A stretch of 64,000 bases of DNA, from the NCBI RefSeq assembly GCF_000732605.1, contig NZ_JPME01000014.1:62001-126000 (forward strand). The letters run 5' to 3'. Within the stretch, counting starts at the first letter, position 1. Each line of letters starts with the position of its first letter. Under the pieces are notes generated by a model. It made no database searches. It was not told the origin of the DNA and worked only from the letters and a program-made list of their open reading frames with translations. The stretch comes from Lacrimispora celerecrescens (lineage in GTDB: Bacteria; Bacillota; Clostridia; Lachnospirales; Lachnospiraceae). This document shows positions 44,454 to 53,710 of the stretch, piece by piece. The position numbers were made by a program, and so were the translations under genes.

Positions 44454-45347
44454 TTATTTCAAAGCCTTTCGGATCTTCCCTCCGGCTTGTGATAACTTTT
44501 GTCTTGCATCCTCTGGATCACAGTCCAGCAAAATCATTGTAATAGCAGTTTTAACATGTCCTTCTGCCAGTTTTAATACCTTTTCGGCCTCTTCCCTGGT
44601 ACAGCCAGTTGCTGTCATCACAATGTTCTGTGATCTTACAACAAGCTTTTCATTGCTCTGCTTTACATCCACCATAAGATTTTCATAGGCTTTACCGATT
44701 CCAACCATGCTTCCTGTTGAAATCATATTAAGGATCATCTTTTGTGCTGTTCCTGCCTTTAATCTGGTTGATCCGGTCAATACCTCAGGTCCGGTCACCG
44801 GTTCTATGGCAAGATTTGCTTTTTTACCTACATCAGATCCTTTATTACATGCAATGGCTACGGTATGACACCCTGTTTTATTTGCATAATCGAGGCCATA
44901 GATTACATAAGGAGTTCGGCCGGATGCTGCCAGACCGATCACTATATCCTTAGAAGTAAGACCAATCTCCTTTAAATCTGCCTCACATAAGGTTTCACTG
45001 TCCTCGGCTCCTTCTACCGCCGCTACAAAGGCTTTGTCTCCTCCAGCAATCAGGCCTACCACCATTTCCCTGGAAACACCAAAGGTGGGCGGACATTCTA
45101 CCGCATCCAGTACTCCCAGACGACCGGAGGTTCCTGCTCCAATGTATATGATACGGCCTCCTGCATTCAGGCTGTCTGTTGCCCATTCAATCGCTGTGGC
45201 AATCTCTGAAATCACTTCCTCCACGGCTTTAACGGCCTTTGCATCTTCCTGGTTCATGATGGCCGCAATTTGAAGCGGTGTCATTTCATCCAGGTTTATG
45301 GTATCCGGATTGCGGGACTCTGTTGTCAGCACTGACAAATCAATCAT
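44454..45347 (-). CDS. murQ: N-acetylmuramic acid 6-phosphate etherase
   Basis: A 297-residue SIS-fold enzyme: ESRNPDTINLDEMTPLQIAA at the start, IYIGAGTSGRLGVLDAVECP binding the sugar phosphate, and the Glu-bearing GAEDSETLCEADL region. It removes lactate from MurNAc-6P to give GlcNAc-6P in the cytosol. It overlaps murR by eight bases, so the regulator and enzyme are translationally linked. Confidence 0.96.
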   Translation of the reverse strand: MIDLSVLTTESRNPDTINLDEMTPLQIAAIMNQEDAKAVKAVEEVISEIATAIEWATDSLNAGGRIIYIGAGTSGRLGVLDAVECPPTFGVSREMVVGLIAGGDKAFVAAVEGAEDSETLCEADLKEIGLTSKDIVIGLAASGRTPYVIYGLDYANKTGCHTVAIACNKGSDVGKKANLAIEPVTGPEVLTGSTRLKAGTAQKMILNMISTGSMVGIGKAYENLMVDVKQSNEKLVVRSQNIVMTATGCTREEAEKVLKLAEGHVKTAITMILLDCDPEDARQKLSQAGGKIRKALK

Positions 45348-46197
45348 GCTCTGTACTTCCTTTCTTCTGTATATAATTTTTAGTAAATTTACTCATACAC
45401 ACATCATAATTTCGATTGACATAAGCAGTAAAAAAAATGTCTATTACATTTAATTGTGAAATTCGGGAAGACATGGCGCCGCTTCGGTGAATCAGCTCTG
45501 TTGCCGCAACAGGAAGAACGAAATCAGCCTCTAAAGCCAGTTCCGATTCCACTGCCCTTGTTATGGCGATTACCTTTGCCCCGTTTCCTTTTGCTTCCTT
45601 CACGCATTGAAGGACTTCTTCCGTAAGTCCTGAATAGCTGATGGCAATAGCCAGGTCACCTTTTCTTAGATTTCTGGCACCCAGTAACTGTGTATGCCAG
45701 TCATCGCAGACATTGCATATCACATCAGCCCTAAGGAGCTTCAAGTACAAATCTCTTGCTGCCAAAAGGGATGTTCCCAGTCCAAATAATGTAACAGTCC
45801 TGCTGTTTTCCAGCAGCTTCACACATTCTATTACAATCTTAGGTTCTATAAGCTTTTGAGTGGTTTCCAGGGATTCGATATTTTTCTTTGTGACCTTATA
45901 AATAACGTCCTCTATGGAATCTTCCCGCGTGATCTTCTGAAATGCAATGTCCCTGCTCTCCTGGAATAATGCCACCTCATAAGCAAGGGTATTCTGAAAA
46001 TCCTTATATCCTTTACAGCCTAGTTTCTTGCAAAGCCTTACAACCGTTGCAGGAGAGGTATAAGTTTCTCTGGCAATCTCCTTAATACTCTTTCGGAGGA
46101 CTGATTCAGGATTTTTGTTCAGTCTTTTTATCAGCTCTTTTTCCGCTTCTCCAGCATCCTGAAGATAGCTTTCAATCCTTACAAGTAGACCCTTCAT
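45340..46197 (-). CDS. murR: MurR/RpiR family transcriptional regulator
   Basis: A 285-residue protein: an N-terminal HTH_6 domain (ETYTSPATVVRLCKKLGCKG, about 45-65) and a C-terminal SIS domain (VTLFGLGTSLLAARDLYLKL, AIAISYSGLTEEVLQCV) that binds a sugar phosphate, probably MurNAc-6P. It heads the murR-murQ-murP-mupG operon. A palindrome 15 bases upstream of the promoter -35 is its likely site. Confidence 0.93.
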   Translation of the reverse strand: MKGLLVRIESYLQDAGEAEKELIKRLNKNPESVLRKSIKEIARETYTSPATVVRLCKKLGCKGYKDFQNTLAYEVALFQESRDIAFQKITREDSIEDVIYKVTKKNIESLETTQKLIEPKIVIECVKLLENSRTVTLFGLGTSLLAARDLYLKLLRADVICNVCDDWHTQLLGARNLRKGDLAIAISYSGLTEEVLQCVKEAKGNGAKVIAITRAVESELALEADFVLPVAATELIHRSGAMSSRISQLNVIDIFFTAYVNRNYDVCMSKFTKNYIQKKGSTEHD

Positions 46198-46256
46198 GCA
46201 TTTCTTCTCCTTTCTTTAAAGCCAGAAGAAATTTTACATTTTATTTACCTAATATC

Positions 46257-46318
46257 ATTCTAGCCTTGTTGTATCATTTTTTCAATATATCCAATGATTT
46301 ATGAAACTTTTTTTCATA
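46257..46318 (-). promoter_or_regulatory. mur operon promoter with upstream palindrome
   Basis: TTGAAA (46280-46285) and TAGAAT (46257-46262) are 17 bases apart on the minus strand. The inverted repeat TATGAAA/TTTCATA occupies 46300-46318, upstream of the -35. RpiR-family proteins bind such TGAAA/TTTCA repeats; the upstream position suits activation more than steric repression. Binding by the local MurR is inferred. Confidence 0.65.
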
Positions 46319-46360
46319 CTATGATGCTTTAACTAGAACCCATTCTATTTCTGGGACGCA

Positions 46361-46395
46361 GAAACCGCCTTTAAAATAATTTTAAAGGCGGTTTC
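46361..46395. terminator. Bidirectional hairpin after the DUF5722 gene
   Basis: A perfect palindromic hairpin, GAAACCGCCTTTAAAA and its complement around three bases. It lies 43 bp after the stop of the DUF5722-type gene and in front of the mur promoter. AT-rich inner arms and flanking T-rich DNA allow termination from both sides. Confidence 0.75.
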
Positions 46396-46437
46396 TATTC
46401 TTAAATAGCTAAATATTCGTTGCACAATTGTCTATGC

Positions 46438-48111
46438 TTATTTCTCCAATGACCTCCAACGGAAGTTTGGAATGACATCAGACCATTTCTCGATTCCTAT
46501 GATGGATTTGGCGAACTCCGTTGATTCCAGCGTGTATTTCTTTTTATCAATATCCCTGAATACCTGCCAGATTTTACGGCGTCTTGTGGCTACAATATCA
46601 TCTCCCCGGTCCATTGAACATTCCCATAGTCCAAAGGATAAGCCGCTCCGCACTTCCAAAGGAGCATCCACCTGGCGGCTAAGAATATAAGCATCAATAT
46701 AAGGATTGCTGTCAACCATGTAATAAGAATAAGCATAGGCGGCAGCCTGAATCTGAGCTACATTGCCTCTTGACTGGCTTGTTGCCGTAAATCCCTGTTC
46801 TGTCAAAATAATGTGGCGCACATGACCGGCGGGAGCTTTTAAAGCATCCTGAGTAAAGTAATCCGTCAGAGTGGTAAGGTTCTTAAAGTTAATAACCGGA
46901 GAGTTAAAATCATTGGTAATTAATCCGGTCTGGTCATCATCCCAGAATTCCGGCTCCGTCATCGGACATGGATAAGGATGATAGGATAGCCCCCAGTCCA
47001 TCTGCCCCTGTTCATTGGCAATGGAATTAAAGGTATCTACAATCGCCCTTCCGCCGTATTTCAGCTTATTATCAATCTCATTGTTCCAGTTATAATCCAG
47101 GGAGTAATATACACGGTCATTGGCACTGGTACTCTTAATGGCTGTGTAGAAAATCCGGAAAGCATCCTGGTAAGCCTGTACGTAACTGTTAATATCCCTG
47201 GCCCCCATATAATTCCACTGCTGGTTATTGATCTCATTGCCGATGATCCAGTTGGATATCTTCCCGTGGTTTGGATTGGAACCATTGTAACGCTCCGCTA
47301 AAAAGGAGGCAATGGCTCTCGTCTGGTCCAGTCCCTCCGGGGTTGCCGGATTGAACATGTAATAAAAGGCATTGGCATTTTTCGTTGTTCCAGGATAGAT
47401 CAAATTCGGTTCAGCATCATTCCAGCCATTTAAAATAATAGCGGTTACTGTCATGCCTTTCCCGGATAAAGCACTGATCGTCTCATCATAACTTGTGATG
47501 GCATTCTTATCAAAATGATAGGTCTTTCCATCGTACTGGTAATCAATTCCCTGGCCCAGGATCTGGTGAAACGAGATATTGGTGGCAACGTGCTTCACAC
47601 CTAATTCAAAGGCATCACCCAGCATGTTAAGCTGAATGTTAAGGCCCTTCTTGGTAAGTGGATCATTGAATGGCTGGGTATTTTCCGCAACCATTTCAGG
47701 GTTTGTAATATAATGAGGTTTGCTGATTTCAATATATTTTGTTCCATCCCAGACAGCAATGACGAATTTACTGTAAAGTCTGTCCTGGGCCGTATTACGG
47801 TTTAATGGAAATGTAAAGGTAACCCTGTTTCCCGGCGCTGCGGAAGCCGCATAATCGATTCTGCCGTCGAGATTGTTCTGGTAAGGCTGAAGCTCCACCA
47901 GATAAAGGACACCATCCGTTCCCCCCATATCAGCATTGATATCTGCCTGAATTGTTACACTGTTCTTATCAGAATTGACCAGGCAAGACTGGATCGTCGC
48001 CTGCACTCCGGCGGCACCTACATCCGCCAGCGAAACAAAAGCAGTGGCACAGCATAAAAATGCAGCGGTTAAAAATCCGGTCACTGCCCTGCTTATATTT
48101 TTTTCCTTCAT
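46438..48111 (-). CDS. Secreted DUF5722-type glycoside hydrolase-like protein
   Basis: The start chosen is ATG 48111 (MKEKNISRAVTGFLTAAFLC) with GGAGG upstream, giving 557 residues with a signal peptide cleaved after SLA. Residues about 30-150 form a beta domain; the rest is a (beta/alpha)8 barrel of the GH-A type: ATNISFHQIL, VTAIILNGWND, the putative acid/base in NWIIGNEINNQQ, HPYPCPM, and the putative nucleophile in HIILTEQGFTA. The family is recognised as DUF5722; the substrate has not been determined from the sequence. Secretion and neighbours suggest polysaccharide processing at or outside the wall. Confidence 0.75.
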   Translation of the reverse strand: MKEKNISRAVTGFLTAAFLCCATAFVSLADVGAAGVQATIQSCLVNSDKNSVTIQADINADMGGTDGVLYLVELQPYQNNLDGRIDYAASAAPGNRVTFTFPLNRNTAQDRLYSKFVIAVWDGTKYIEISKPHYITNPEMVAENTQPFNDPLTKKGLNIQLNMLGDAFELGVKHVATNISFHQILGQGIDYQYDGKTYHFDKNAITSYDETISALSGKGMTVTAIILNGWNDAEPNLIYPGTTKNANAFYYMFNPATPEGLDQTRAIASFLAERYNGSNPNHGKISNWIIGNEINNQQWNYMGARDINSYVQAYQDAFRIFYTAIKSTSANDRVYYSLDYNWNNEIDNKLKYGGRAIVDTFNSIANEQGQMDWGLSYHPYPCPMTEPEFWDDDQTGLITNDFNSPVINFKNLTTLTDYFTQDALKAPAGHVRHIILTEQGFTATSQSRGNVAQIQAAAYAYSYYMVDSNPYIDAYILSRQVDAPLEVRSGLSFGLWECSMDRGDDIVATRRRKIWQVFRDIDKKKYTLESTEFAKSIIGIEKWSDVIPNFRWRSLEK

Positions 48112-48250
48112 CTTCGCATCCCTCCATGTTGTCTTAATCAGGTTCTTTACAATGATAACCAATTTTCCTGCTTTTTACAATAACGTTTTTATTACGTATT
48201 TGTAAAAAAAACTTAAGACCAAGGGCATTTCAACGTTTTCTTATCCTATT

Positions 48251-48298
48251 AAAAGGCGGCTGCCAGCATTATCTGCCGCTGCCGCCTTTTTTATTTAA
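48251..48298 (-). terminator. Terminator after the LTA-synthase-like gene
   Basis: AAAAGGCGGC pairs with GCCGCCTTTT, enclosing a small inner CAG/CTG stem, with T-runs on both strands, so it may act in either direction. It lies 27 bp after the stop at 48325. Confidence 0.82.
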
Positions 48299-48324
48299 TC
48301 GTTCAGACGGTATCAAGCCTTAAC

Positions 48325-50193
48325 CTACTTTCCGGTTTCTAAGGAAAACATCTCCTTAAGCTTTTTCCCATCAAAAATGTGGTTATATACCAGATATTCA
48401 TAGTTCTTAATCAGGTCACTGTATGGATTTTCCGGATTATTTAAGGCTTCCCAGGAATAGTAGGTCCCCTCTTGATCGAAGCATCCAATAGGGTGTACGA
48501 CTGGAAATGTCTCTTCCATCTTAAGAAGAAACTGCTGATAAGGCGTCATCGTGACCCCGGCTCTCTTTAACACTTCGGAAGAAAGATAAATGGCTCCCAT
48601 TTTTCCTTTTTCCTCTGCCTGCGTCTTATAATTGGTCCAGATCATAAACGGAGTCTGGTACCACATCAGCCGGTCCTGATTCTTTACAAGGCTGCTGGGT
48701 ATTCCTGAAATTTCATCAAAGAATTCATCTTCCACGCTGGGCTGATGATCCCCAAAAAGAACGATCATGGTAGGCTCGGAGCTTTGCTCAAAATAAGAAA
48801 TCAAATATTCCAGCGCTTCATCTGACCGCTTCATAAGAGATAGATACTGGTCAGCCTTTGGATACTTTCCTTTTAGATCTCCGGTCAGCCATACCTCCTG
48901 ATCGAAATCATCAAACAGAGTGTCATAGCCTCCATGGTTCTGCATGGTTACATTAAAAAGAAACAGTTTATCCTCCGGATTCTCCTTGGATTCCACTCTT
49001 TCTATCAGCTTTTCGTAATCTGCACGGTCACTGATATAGTTTCTAAGCAGCTCACTGCCTTCATAATCTTCTATATCCAGAAATTCATCAATTCCCATGT
49101 TCCGGTAGCATTCCTGACGGTTCCAGTTCTCTTTTGGATACGGGTGCATGGCAACCGTATCATATCCCTGGGATTTTAATGTACTTACAAGGCTGTATGT
49201 ATTGGGTTTGACATTAAACTGGTAAGCAATGCTATTCGCCGGAAGCTGGGAGATCGAATCTCCTGTCAGAAATTCAAACTCAGAATTACTGGTCAAAGAT
49301 CCAAATATAGGAACACTGAGGCTTCCCTTCACCGTATTTTCCTTTAAACTGTTTAAGAAAGGAAAGTACTCCTGATTCGTTTCAAAATTTCCTGCTACTT
49401 TTAAGTCGGAATAGCTTTCATTCATAATACAGATGATATTGACCGGAGTTGTCTTATCTTCTCGATCCACATCAACATCTCCGGCCGAGGCCAGAAGGAC
49501 CTGATTGTCCTCTTTCACAGAATCGTAAATCTGCTTTACCTTTGCAAAGCTGTAACCCTTTGGTTTTTTCTTCACCGCATAATTAAAGGAAACAGCCGTT
49601 GAAAGCACATATCCATATTCCTGATAGGATTCACTGACCTCCCACATATTAATTTCCAGACCTTTATACGGGATTAAGCATGTGTAAAACCATAAAATAA
49701 AGCTTAGGACAACACCGGTACTTCCTCCGGCAAAGACCAGGCGTTTGTTCCTGCCCCTTACTCTTATAGGAACTATCAGGCCAAAGAGACAGATTGCCTG
49801 GACTCCAAGACAGGCAAGGTACATTTCCTTTGTGAAGACAAATTCATAATTTCCTGCCACACTCATAGCCGTCCGCAGAGCCAAAACATCCCAGATCATA
49901 ATGGGCCTTCCCCGAAAGCCTGTAACCAGATATTCTGCTACAGAAACAATATACAGAAAAACCGCAGTAAACGGGATCCCTATCCTGGTGCTGCCGCTGA
50001 CAGCAAACACAGTAAGATATAATAAGTAGATCCAGCCTATATTTAAAACAGCCATGGATAGGGGAATGGTCGGCAAATTGCCAGTCACATATTCAAACAG
50101 AATATAAGATGCGCAGGGAATCAAAAGCAAGATGACAGTGGTTATAAACATCCCTGCGATTTTACACCACTTTTGTATCCGTTCTCTTATCAC
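48325..50193 (-). CDS. LTA synthase family sulfatase-fold protein
   Basis: A 622-residue protein from GTG 50193 with GAGG upstream. Five N-terminal membrane helices (about 12-175) precede an extracytoplasmic alkaline-phosphatase-like domain. NIICIMNESYSDL carries the metal-binding Glu, SNSEFEFLTG the region of the nucleophilic residue, AMHPYPKENWNR a conserved loop, and VLFGDHQPS the metal-binding Asp-His. Family members transfer glycerol-phosphate from phosphatidylglycerol to lipoteichoic acid or modify glycans with it. The polymer made here is not known; it could be a ligand for the wall-binding proteins of this window. Confidence 0.88.
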   Translation of the reverse strand: MIRERIQKWCKIAGMFITTVILLLIPCASYILFEYVTGNLPTIPLSMAVLNIGWIYLLYLTVFAVSGSTRIGIPFTAVFLYIVSVAEYLVTGFRGRPIMIWDVLALRTAMSVAGNYEFVFTKEMYLACLGVQAICLFGLIVPIRVRGRNKRLVFAGGSTGVVLSFILWFYTCLIPYKGLEINMWEVSESYQEYGYVLSTAVSFNYAVKKKPKGYSFAKVKQIYDSVKEDNQVLLASAGDVDVDREDKTTPVNIICIMNESYSDLKVAGNFETNQEYFPFLNSLKENTVKGSLSVPIFGSLTSNSEFEFLTGDSISQLPANSIAYQFNVKPNTYSLVSTLKSQGYDTVAMHPYPKENWNRQECYRNMGIDEFLDIEDYEGSELLRNYISDRADYEKLIERVESKENPEDKLFLFNVTMQNHGGYDTLFDDFDQEVWLTGDLKGKYPKADQYLSLMKRSDEALEYLISYFEQSSEPTMIVLFGDHQPSVEDEFFDEISGIPSSLVKNQDRLMWYQTPFMIWTNYKTQAEEKGKMGAIYLSSEVLKRAGVTMTPYQQFLLKMEETFPVVHPIGCFDQEGTYYSWEALNNPENPYSDLIKNYEYLVYNHIFDGKKLKEMFSLETGK

Positions 50194-50356
50194 TTAAAAC
50201 ATCCTCTTTTTCCATTTTTAGAATGATTTAATGGTACCACAAAGAAGCTTTGACAGCAATATACAATTTATGACAATCGTTCATTCCTGTACCGACTTTC
50301 CTGATGAACGCACTTTCTAACATCTCAATAACAGGCCATAGGCAAGTGAAAAAACA

Positions 50357-50761
50357 TTATAGAATTTTTAATAAACGAAACATGTCATCGAGGGGATTTT
50401 CTCTTTCTTTCAGATCAGGCCACGCATGAATACCATCGTCGTTTTTTCTTGGAATTATATGAAAATGAAGATGCGGCACTGACTGCTCTGCATCCGTTCC
50501 GCTGGCATTTAGCAAGTTCACTCCGGTATAGCCGCAATGGTCAACATAGTGATTTGAAATTCGTTTAACAGCACTCATGACATGTCCAAGAGTTTCATCG
50601 CCGCAGTCAAGAATATTAACCATATGGGTTTTAGGAATGACGATTGTATGTCCGTCAACCTCCTTTCCGATATCCAGAAACGCCAGTGTATGGTCATTCT
50701 CAAATATTTTATAACATGGCAGTTCCCCGTTAATTATTTTACAAAAGATGCATTCTTTCAC
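50357..50761 (-). CDS. HIT family hydrolase
   Basis: The start chosen is GTG 50761 (reads MKECIFCKIINGELPCYKIF) with AGGTG six bases upstream; GTG 50770 is an alternative. It has about 134 residues. The histidine triad is PHLHFHIIPRKND (HxHxH), with Cys pairs near the N-terminus (CIFC) as in zinc-binding HINT proteins. Members hydrolyse AMP-conjugates such as adenosine phosphoramidate or Ap4A. It lies downstream of the cdd terminator. Confidence 0.9.
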   Translation of the reverse strand: MKECIFCKIINGELPCYKIFENDHTLAFLDIGKEVDGHTIVIPKTHMVNILDCGDETLGHVMSAVKRISNHYVDHCGYTGVNLLNASGTDAEQSVPHLHFHIIPRKNDDGIHAWPDLKERENPLDDMFRLLKIL

Positions 50762-50856
50762 GATATTCACCTAACCTTTTTATTACATAATTTTATCAAA
50801 TATGATACCAGTAATCAATTGATTTGTTTTATAAAATATTGCTGACAAAAGCAGAA

Positions 50857-50891
50857 AGAGCCAAGCCCCTATCGATAGAGGGCTTAGCTCT
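50857..50891 (-). terminator. Terminator after cdd
   Basis: On the minus strand AGAGCTAAGCCC pairs with GGGCTTGGCTCT around ATCGAT, followed by a T-rich tail. It closes the yjjI-to-cdd gene cluster. Confidence 0.8.
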
Positions 50892-50909
50892 CACTTGTAA
50901 AGTGTTTTA

Positions 50910-51335
50910 TTATAGATTTTTCGGTCCAAACCCCATGGGCAGAAGTTCCTTTAAAGAAAATATCTGATACTCATCTCTGCTTGCCGCTAATATAATCTGA
51001 AATGTTTCCGGGTCGCAGAACTCCATCATTACCTGACGGCAGACTCCGCAAGGGGCTGTAAGCCCTGTAGGGATCCCCTCTTTTCCTCCAACGATACAGA
51101 TTGCTTTAAATTCCTTATCTCCCTGGCTGACCGCCTTAAAAAATGCCGTGCGTTCCGCGCAGTTGCTTGGGGTATAGGCTGCATTTTCGATGTTGCAGCC
51201 CTGATACAAAGTGCCGTCAGCTGATAAAAGCGCCGCTCCCACCTTAAATCCTGAATATGGAGTATACGCTTTGCCCATAGCCTCAAATGCCTGATCAATC
51301 ATTTCCTTTACCGGAAGTATCATTTCTTCTTTCAT
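50910..51335 (-). CDS. cdd: Cytidine deaminase
   Basis: The start chosen is ATG 51335 (MKEEMILPVKEMIDQAFEAM) with AGGAGG upstream, giving 141 residues, close to the tetrameric type of about 130-136. NCAERTAFFKAVSQG holds a zinc Cys and the catalytic Glu; APCGVCRQVMMEFC holds the other two zinc Cys. It converts cytidine and deoxycytidine to uridine forms, which the nearby uridine phosphorylase then cleaves. Confidence 0.96.
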   Translation of the reverse strand: MKEEMILPVKEMIDQAFEAMGKAYTPYSGFKVGAALLSADGTLYQGCNIENAAYTPSNCAERTAFFKAVSQGDKEFKAICIVGGKEGIPTGLTAPCGVCRQVMMEFCDPETFQIILAASRDEYQIFSLKELLPMGFGPKNL

Positions 51336-51385
51336 TTCCAACCTCCTGGTCACAACCCTCTCCCAAAATCATATTTTTCTATAAT

Positions 51386-52093
51386 CTACAATTCCAGGGC
51401 GATTTCTATCATTTTTCCAAATCCAAGCTGCCTCTCCTCTGCGCTCAGTTTTTCCTCTCCAAAAACAAGATCGGATATCGTCAGCATGCAGAGAGCTTTT
51501 TTACCGGCTGCAGCCGCATTCATATACAAAGCCGCAGTTTCCATCTCAACAGCCAAAACTCCCATGTTGCGCCACTTGTCATTAACTCCGCCATCAGCAT
51601 TATAAAAGATATCGCTGGACAGTACATTGCCCACAACAGCTTTCGTTCCCTGCTTTCCGGCCGCTTCTGCCGCTCTGGCAAGAAGCTCATAATCAGCAAT
51701 CGGTGCAAAGGTACCCGGAAGTCCATACTGGTAAGCATAATTGGAATCCGTGCACGCTCCCATGGCGATCACTACATCCATAAGCTCTACCTTATCCTGA
51801 AGGGAACCAGCGGAGCCAATGCGGATGATCTGGTCTACATCATAAAAATGGTACAGCTCATAGGAATAAATTCCCATGGACGGCATTCCCATTCCGCCTC
51901 CCATAACGGTAATTTCCTTCCCCTTATAGGTTCCCGTAAACCCGAGCATGTTCCGTACCGACGTTACCTGAACCGGATTTTCCAGATACGTTTCCGCAAT
52001 ATACTTTGCACGTAATGGATCCCCTGGCATTAAAACTGTTTTTGCTATTTCACCTGTTTCTGCCCCATTATGGGGAGTTGGTGTCATCTCCAT
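51386..52093 (-). CDS. deoD: Purine nucleoside phosphorylase, DeoD type
   Basis: A 235-residue hexameric-type enzyme: TVLMPGDPLRAKYIAETYLE binds phosphate, GMGMPSMGIYSYELYH and IRIGSAGSLQDKVELMDVVI form the core, and AVEMETAALYMNA the sugar-binding Glu-Met-Glu. It cleaves purine (deoxy)ribonucleosides with phosphate. It follows uridine phosphorylase by 17 bp. Confidence 0.96.
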   Translation of the reverse strand: MEMTPTPHNGAETGEIAKTVLMPGDPLRAKYIAETYLENPVQVTSVRNMLGFTGTYKGKEITVMGGGMGMPSMGIYSYELYHFYDVDQIIRIGSAGSLQDKVELMDVVIAMGACTDSNYAYQYGLPGTFAPIADYELLARAAEAAGKQGTKAVVGNVLSSDIFYNADGGVNDKWRNMGVLAVEMETAALYMNAAAAGKKALCMLTISDLVFGEEKLSAEERQLGFGKMIEIALEL

Positions 52094-52110
52094 TTGATTT
52101 CCTCCTCTTT

Positions 52111-52887
52111 TTATGATTCTTCCTGCCGTATCATCAGACGGATGGCTTCTACTGCCGTTCGGATGGCCCCATCCGTATCATGCACGATTGGATTTTCAAG
52201 ACCAAGTCTGGCTCGTTCCTGGTTCGCTAATACAAGGAATATGGAACCAACCCTTACCTTAAGCGCACTGGCCGCAACAAACAGAGCCGCAGACTCCATC
52301 TCCGAAGCCTTGCACCCCAGCCTCATCCAGGCCTCCCATTTGTTTAACAGTTCATAAGATACTGGCTTTGTTTCCGGAGAATGCTGTCCATAAAATGAGT
52401 CCTTACACTGGACAACTCCTACATGATAGGGCTTATCCAGAGCTTTTGCCGCAGCCGCCAGGGCACCTGTCACATTAAAATCCGGGACTGCCGGAAACTC
52501 AATGGGGGCGTATTCCCTGCTGGTTCCTTCCATGCGGATGGCTCCATTTGCAATAACTAAATCCCCGCTTTTTACCTCCACATCCATTCCGCCGCAGGTA
52601 CCGACTCGGATGAAGGTGTCTGCACCGGACATTACCAGTTCCTCTAAGGCAATAGCTGCCGAAGGACCGCCAATCCCTGTCGATGTGACGCTGACTAACT
52701 TACCGTCTAACGTACCGGTATAGGTCACGTACTCCCTGCTGTCTGCGATCAGTTTGGGATTGTCAAAATACTTTGCGATAAGGGCACAACGTTTGGGGTC
52801 TCCGGGCAGAATGACATATCTGCCCACATCCCCTTTCCCAACCTGGAGGTGATACTGTTTTCCTTCTGTTTCTGAATAATTTGTCAT
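52111..52887 (-). CDS. udp: Uridine phosphorylase-type nucleoside phosphorylase
   Basis: A 258-residue member of the PNP/UDP family: [60 protein letters not shown] and [14 protein letters not shown]. The [13 protein letters not shown] loop before the nucleoside-binding region is typical of uridine phosphorylases and contains pyrimidine-contacting residues. It gives uracil and (deoxy)ribose-1-phosphate. The neighbours cdd and deoD complete nucleoside breakdown. Confidence 0.92.
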   Translation of the reverse strand: MTNYSETEGKQYHLQVGKGDVGRYVILPGDPKRCALIAKYFDNPKLIADSREYVTYTGTLDGKLVSVTSTGIGGPSAAIALEELVMSGADTFIRVGTCGGMDVEVKSGDLVIANGAIRMEGTSREYAPIEFPAVPDFNVTGALAAAAKALDKPYHVGVVQCKDSFYGQHSPETKPVSYELLNKWEAWMRLGCKASEMESAALFVAASALKVRVGSIFLVLANQERARLGLENPIVHDTDGAIRTAVEAIRLMIRQEES

Positions 52888-52904
52888 ACTTAATCCACCC
52901 TTCT

Positions 52905-53624
52905 TTATATCTCATTTTCATCAATTTTTTCTGCAACCACCGCCTTAATCCGCCGGTACTGCTCTTCATCGATAATAATGGTCCTTCCTTCCCGGGAAAT
53001 ATACCCTTTCTCCTCCATCTGGCTGACGCACCGGTTCACGGTCTTTATGCAAAGACCTGTACTGTTTGATAGATCTTTTCTTGCCAGCTGTATGCGGCAG
53101 GTCCCCCGGTGGGATGATTTCCGGTAAATCTCCATAAAGAGCAGGAACAGCCTGTCACTTCCCTGTAAAAATAAAAACAGACGTTCCTTCCTGACCTGCT
53201 CTAACAGGTAAACACCCATGGCCTTTACCTGTTCTAAAACCGCATGAATATCTGAAAGCATCCAGCGGCTGAACTGATCCTTGGATACACAGAGGAACCG
53301 GCAGTCCGTTTCTGTCACCAGGGTCGTCCGGTACAGCTCAAAGCCCATGAGAAATTCCATGGCTCCAAACACCTCCACCGGATAGAATCTGGTATAGTCG
53401 TAGGCGATTTCCTGAACCCTGTAATCCGTAGCCTTTACAACACCTTCCACCAGAATATAAATGGTATCCACGGTTTCATTTTCGTGAATGAAGGTGGTGC
53501 CCTTTTTTAAGTTTACTATCTTAAAGGCTTCCAGGAGCCATTTAGGCGCATTGGCCAGATAATTATTTAAGTATTCCCGCGGCTCACTGTGAAGTTCATT
53601 GATTAAAGACATAGCATCGTTCAC
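52905..53624 (-). CDS. Crp/Fnr family transcriptional regulator
   Basis: A 239-residue protein from GTG 53624 with AGGAG upstream. Residues about 30-140 are the cyclic-nucleotide-binding-like beta-roll ([33 protein letters not shown]), followed by a long dimer helix and a winged HTH ([20 protein letters not shown]). There are no N-terminal Cys for an Fe-S cluster, so it is not a classical oxygen-sensing Fnr. Its place in the middle of the nucleoside cluster makes it the likely regulator of that cluster, with an unknown effector. Confidence 0.88.
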   Translation of the reverse strand: MNDAMSLINELHSEPREYLNNYLANAPKWLLEAFKIVNLKKGTTFIHENETVDTIYILVEGVVKATDYRVQEIAYDYTRFYPVEVFGAMEFLMGFELYRTTLVTETDCRFLCVSKDQFSRWMLSDIHAVLEQVKAMGVYLLEQVRKERLFLFLQGSDRLFLLFMEIYRKSSHRGTCRIQLARKDLSNSTGLCIKTVNRCVSQMEEKGYISREGRTIIIDEEQYRRIKAVVAEKIDENEI

Positions 53625-53710
53625 GATCTTGCTCCTTTTCGTTTCTTTCTCTTTGATTTCATCATACCATATTTATGATCCGCCGGGAATCATTACTTGT
53701 CACTAACCTA

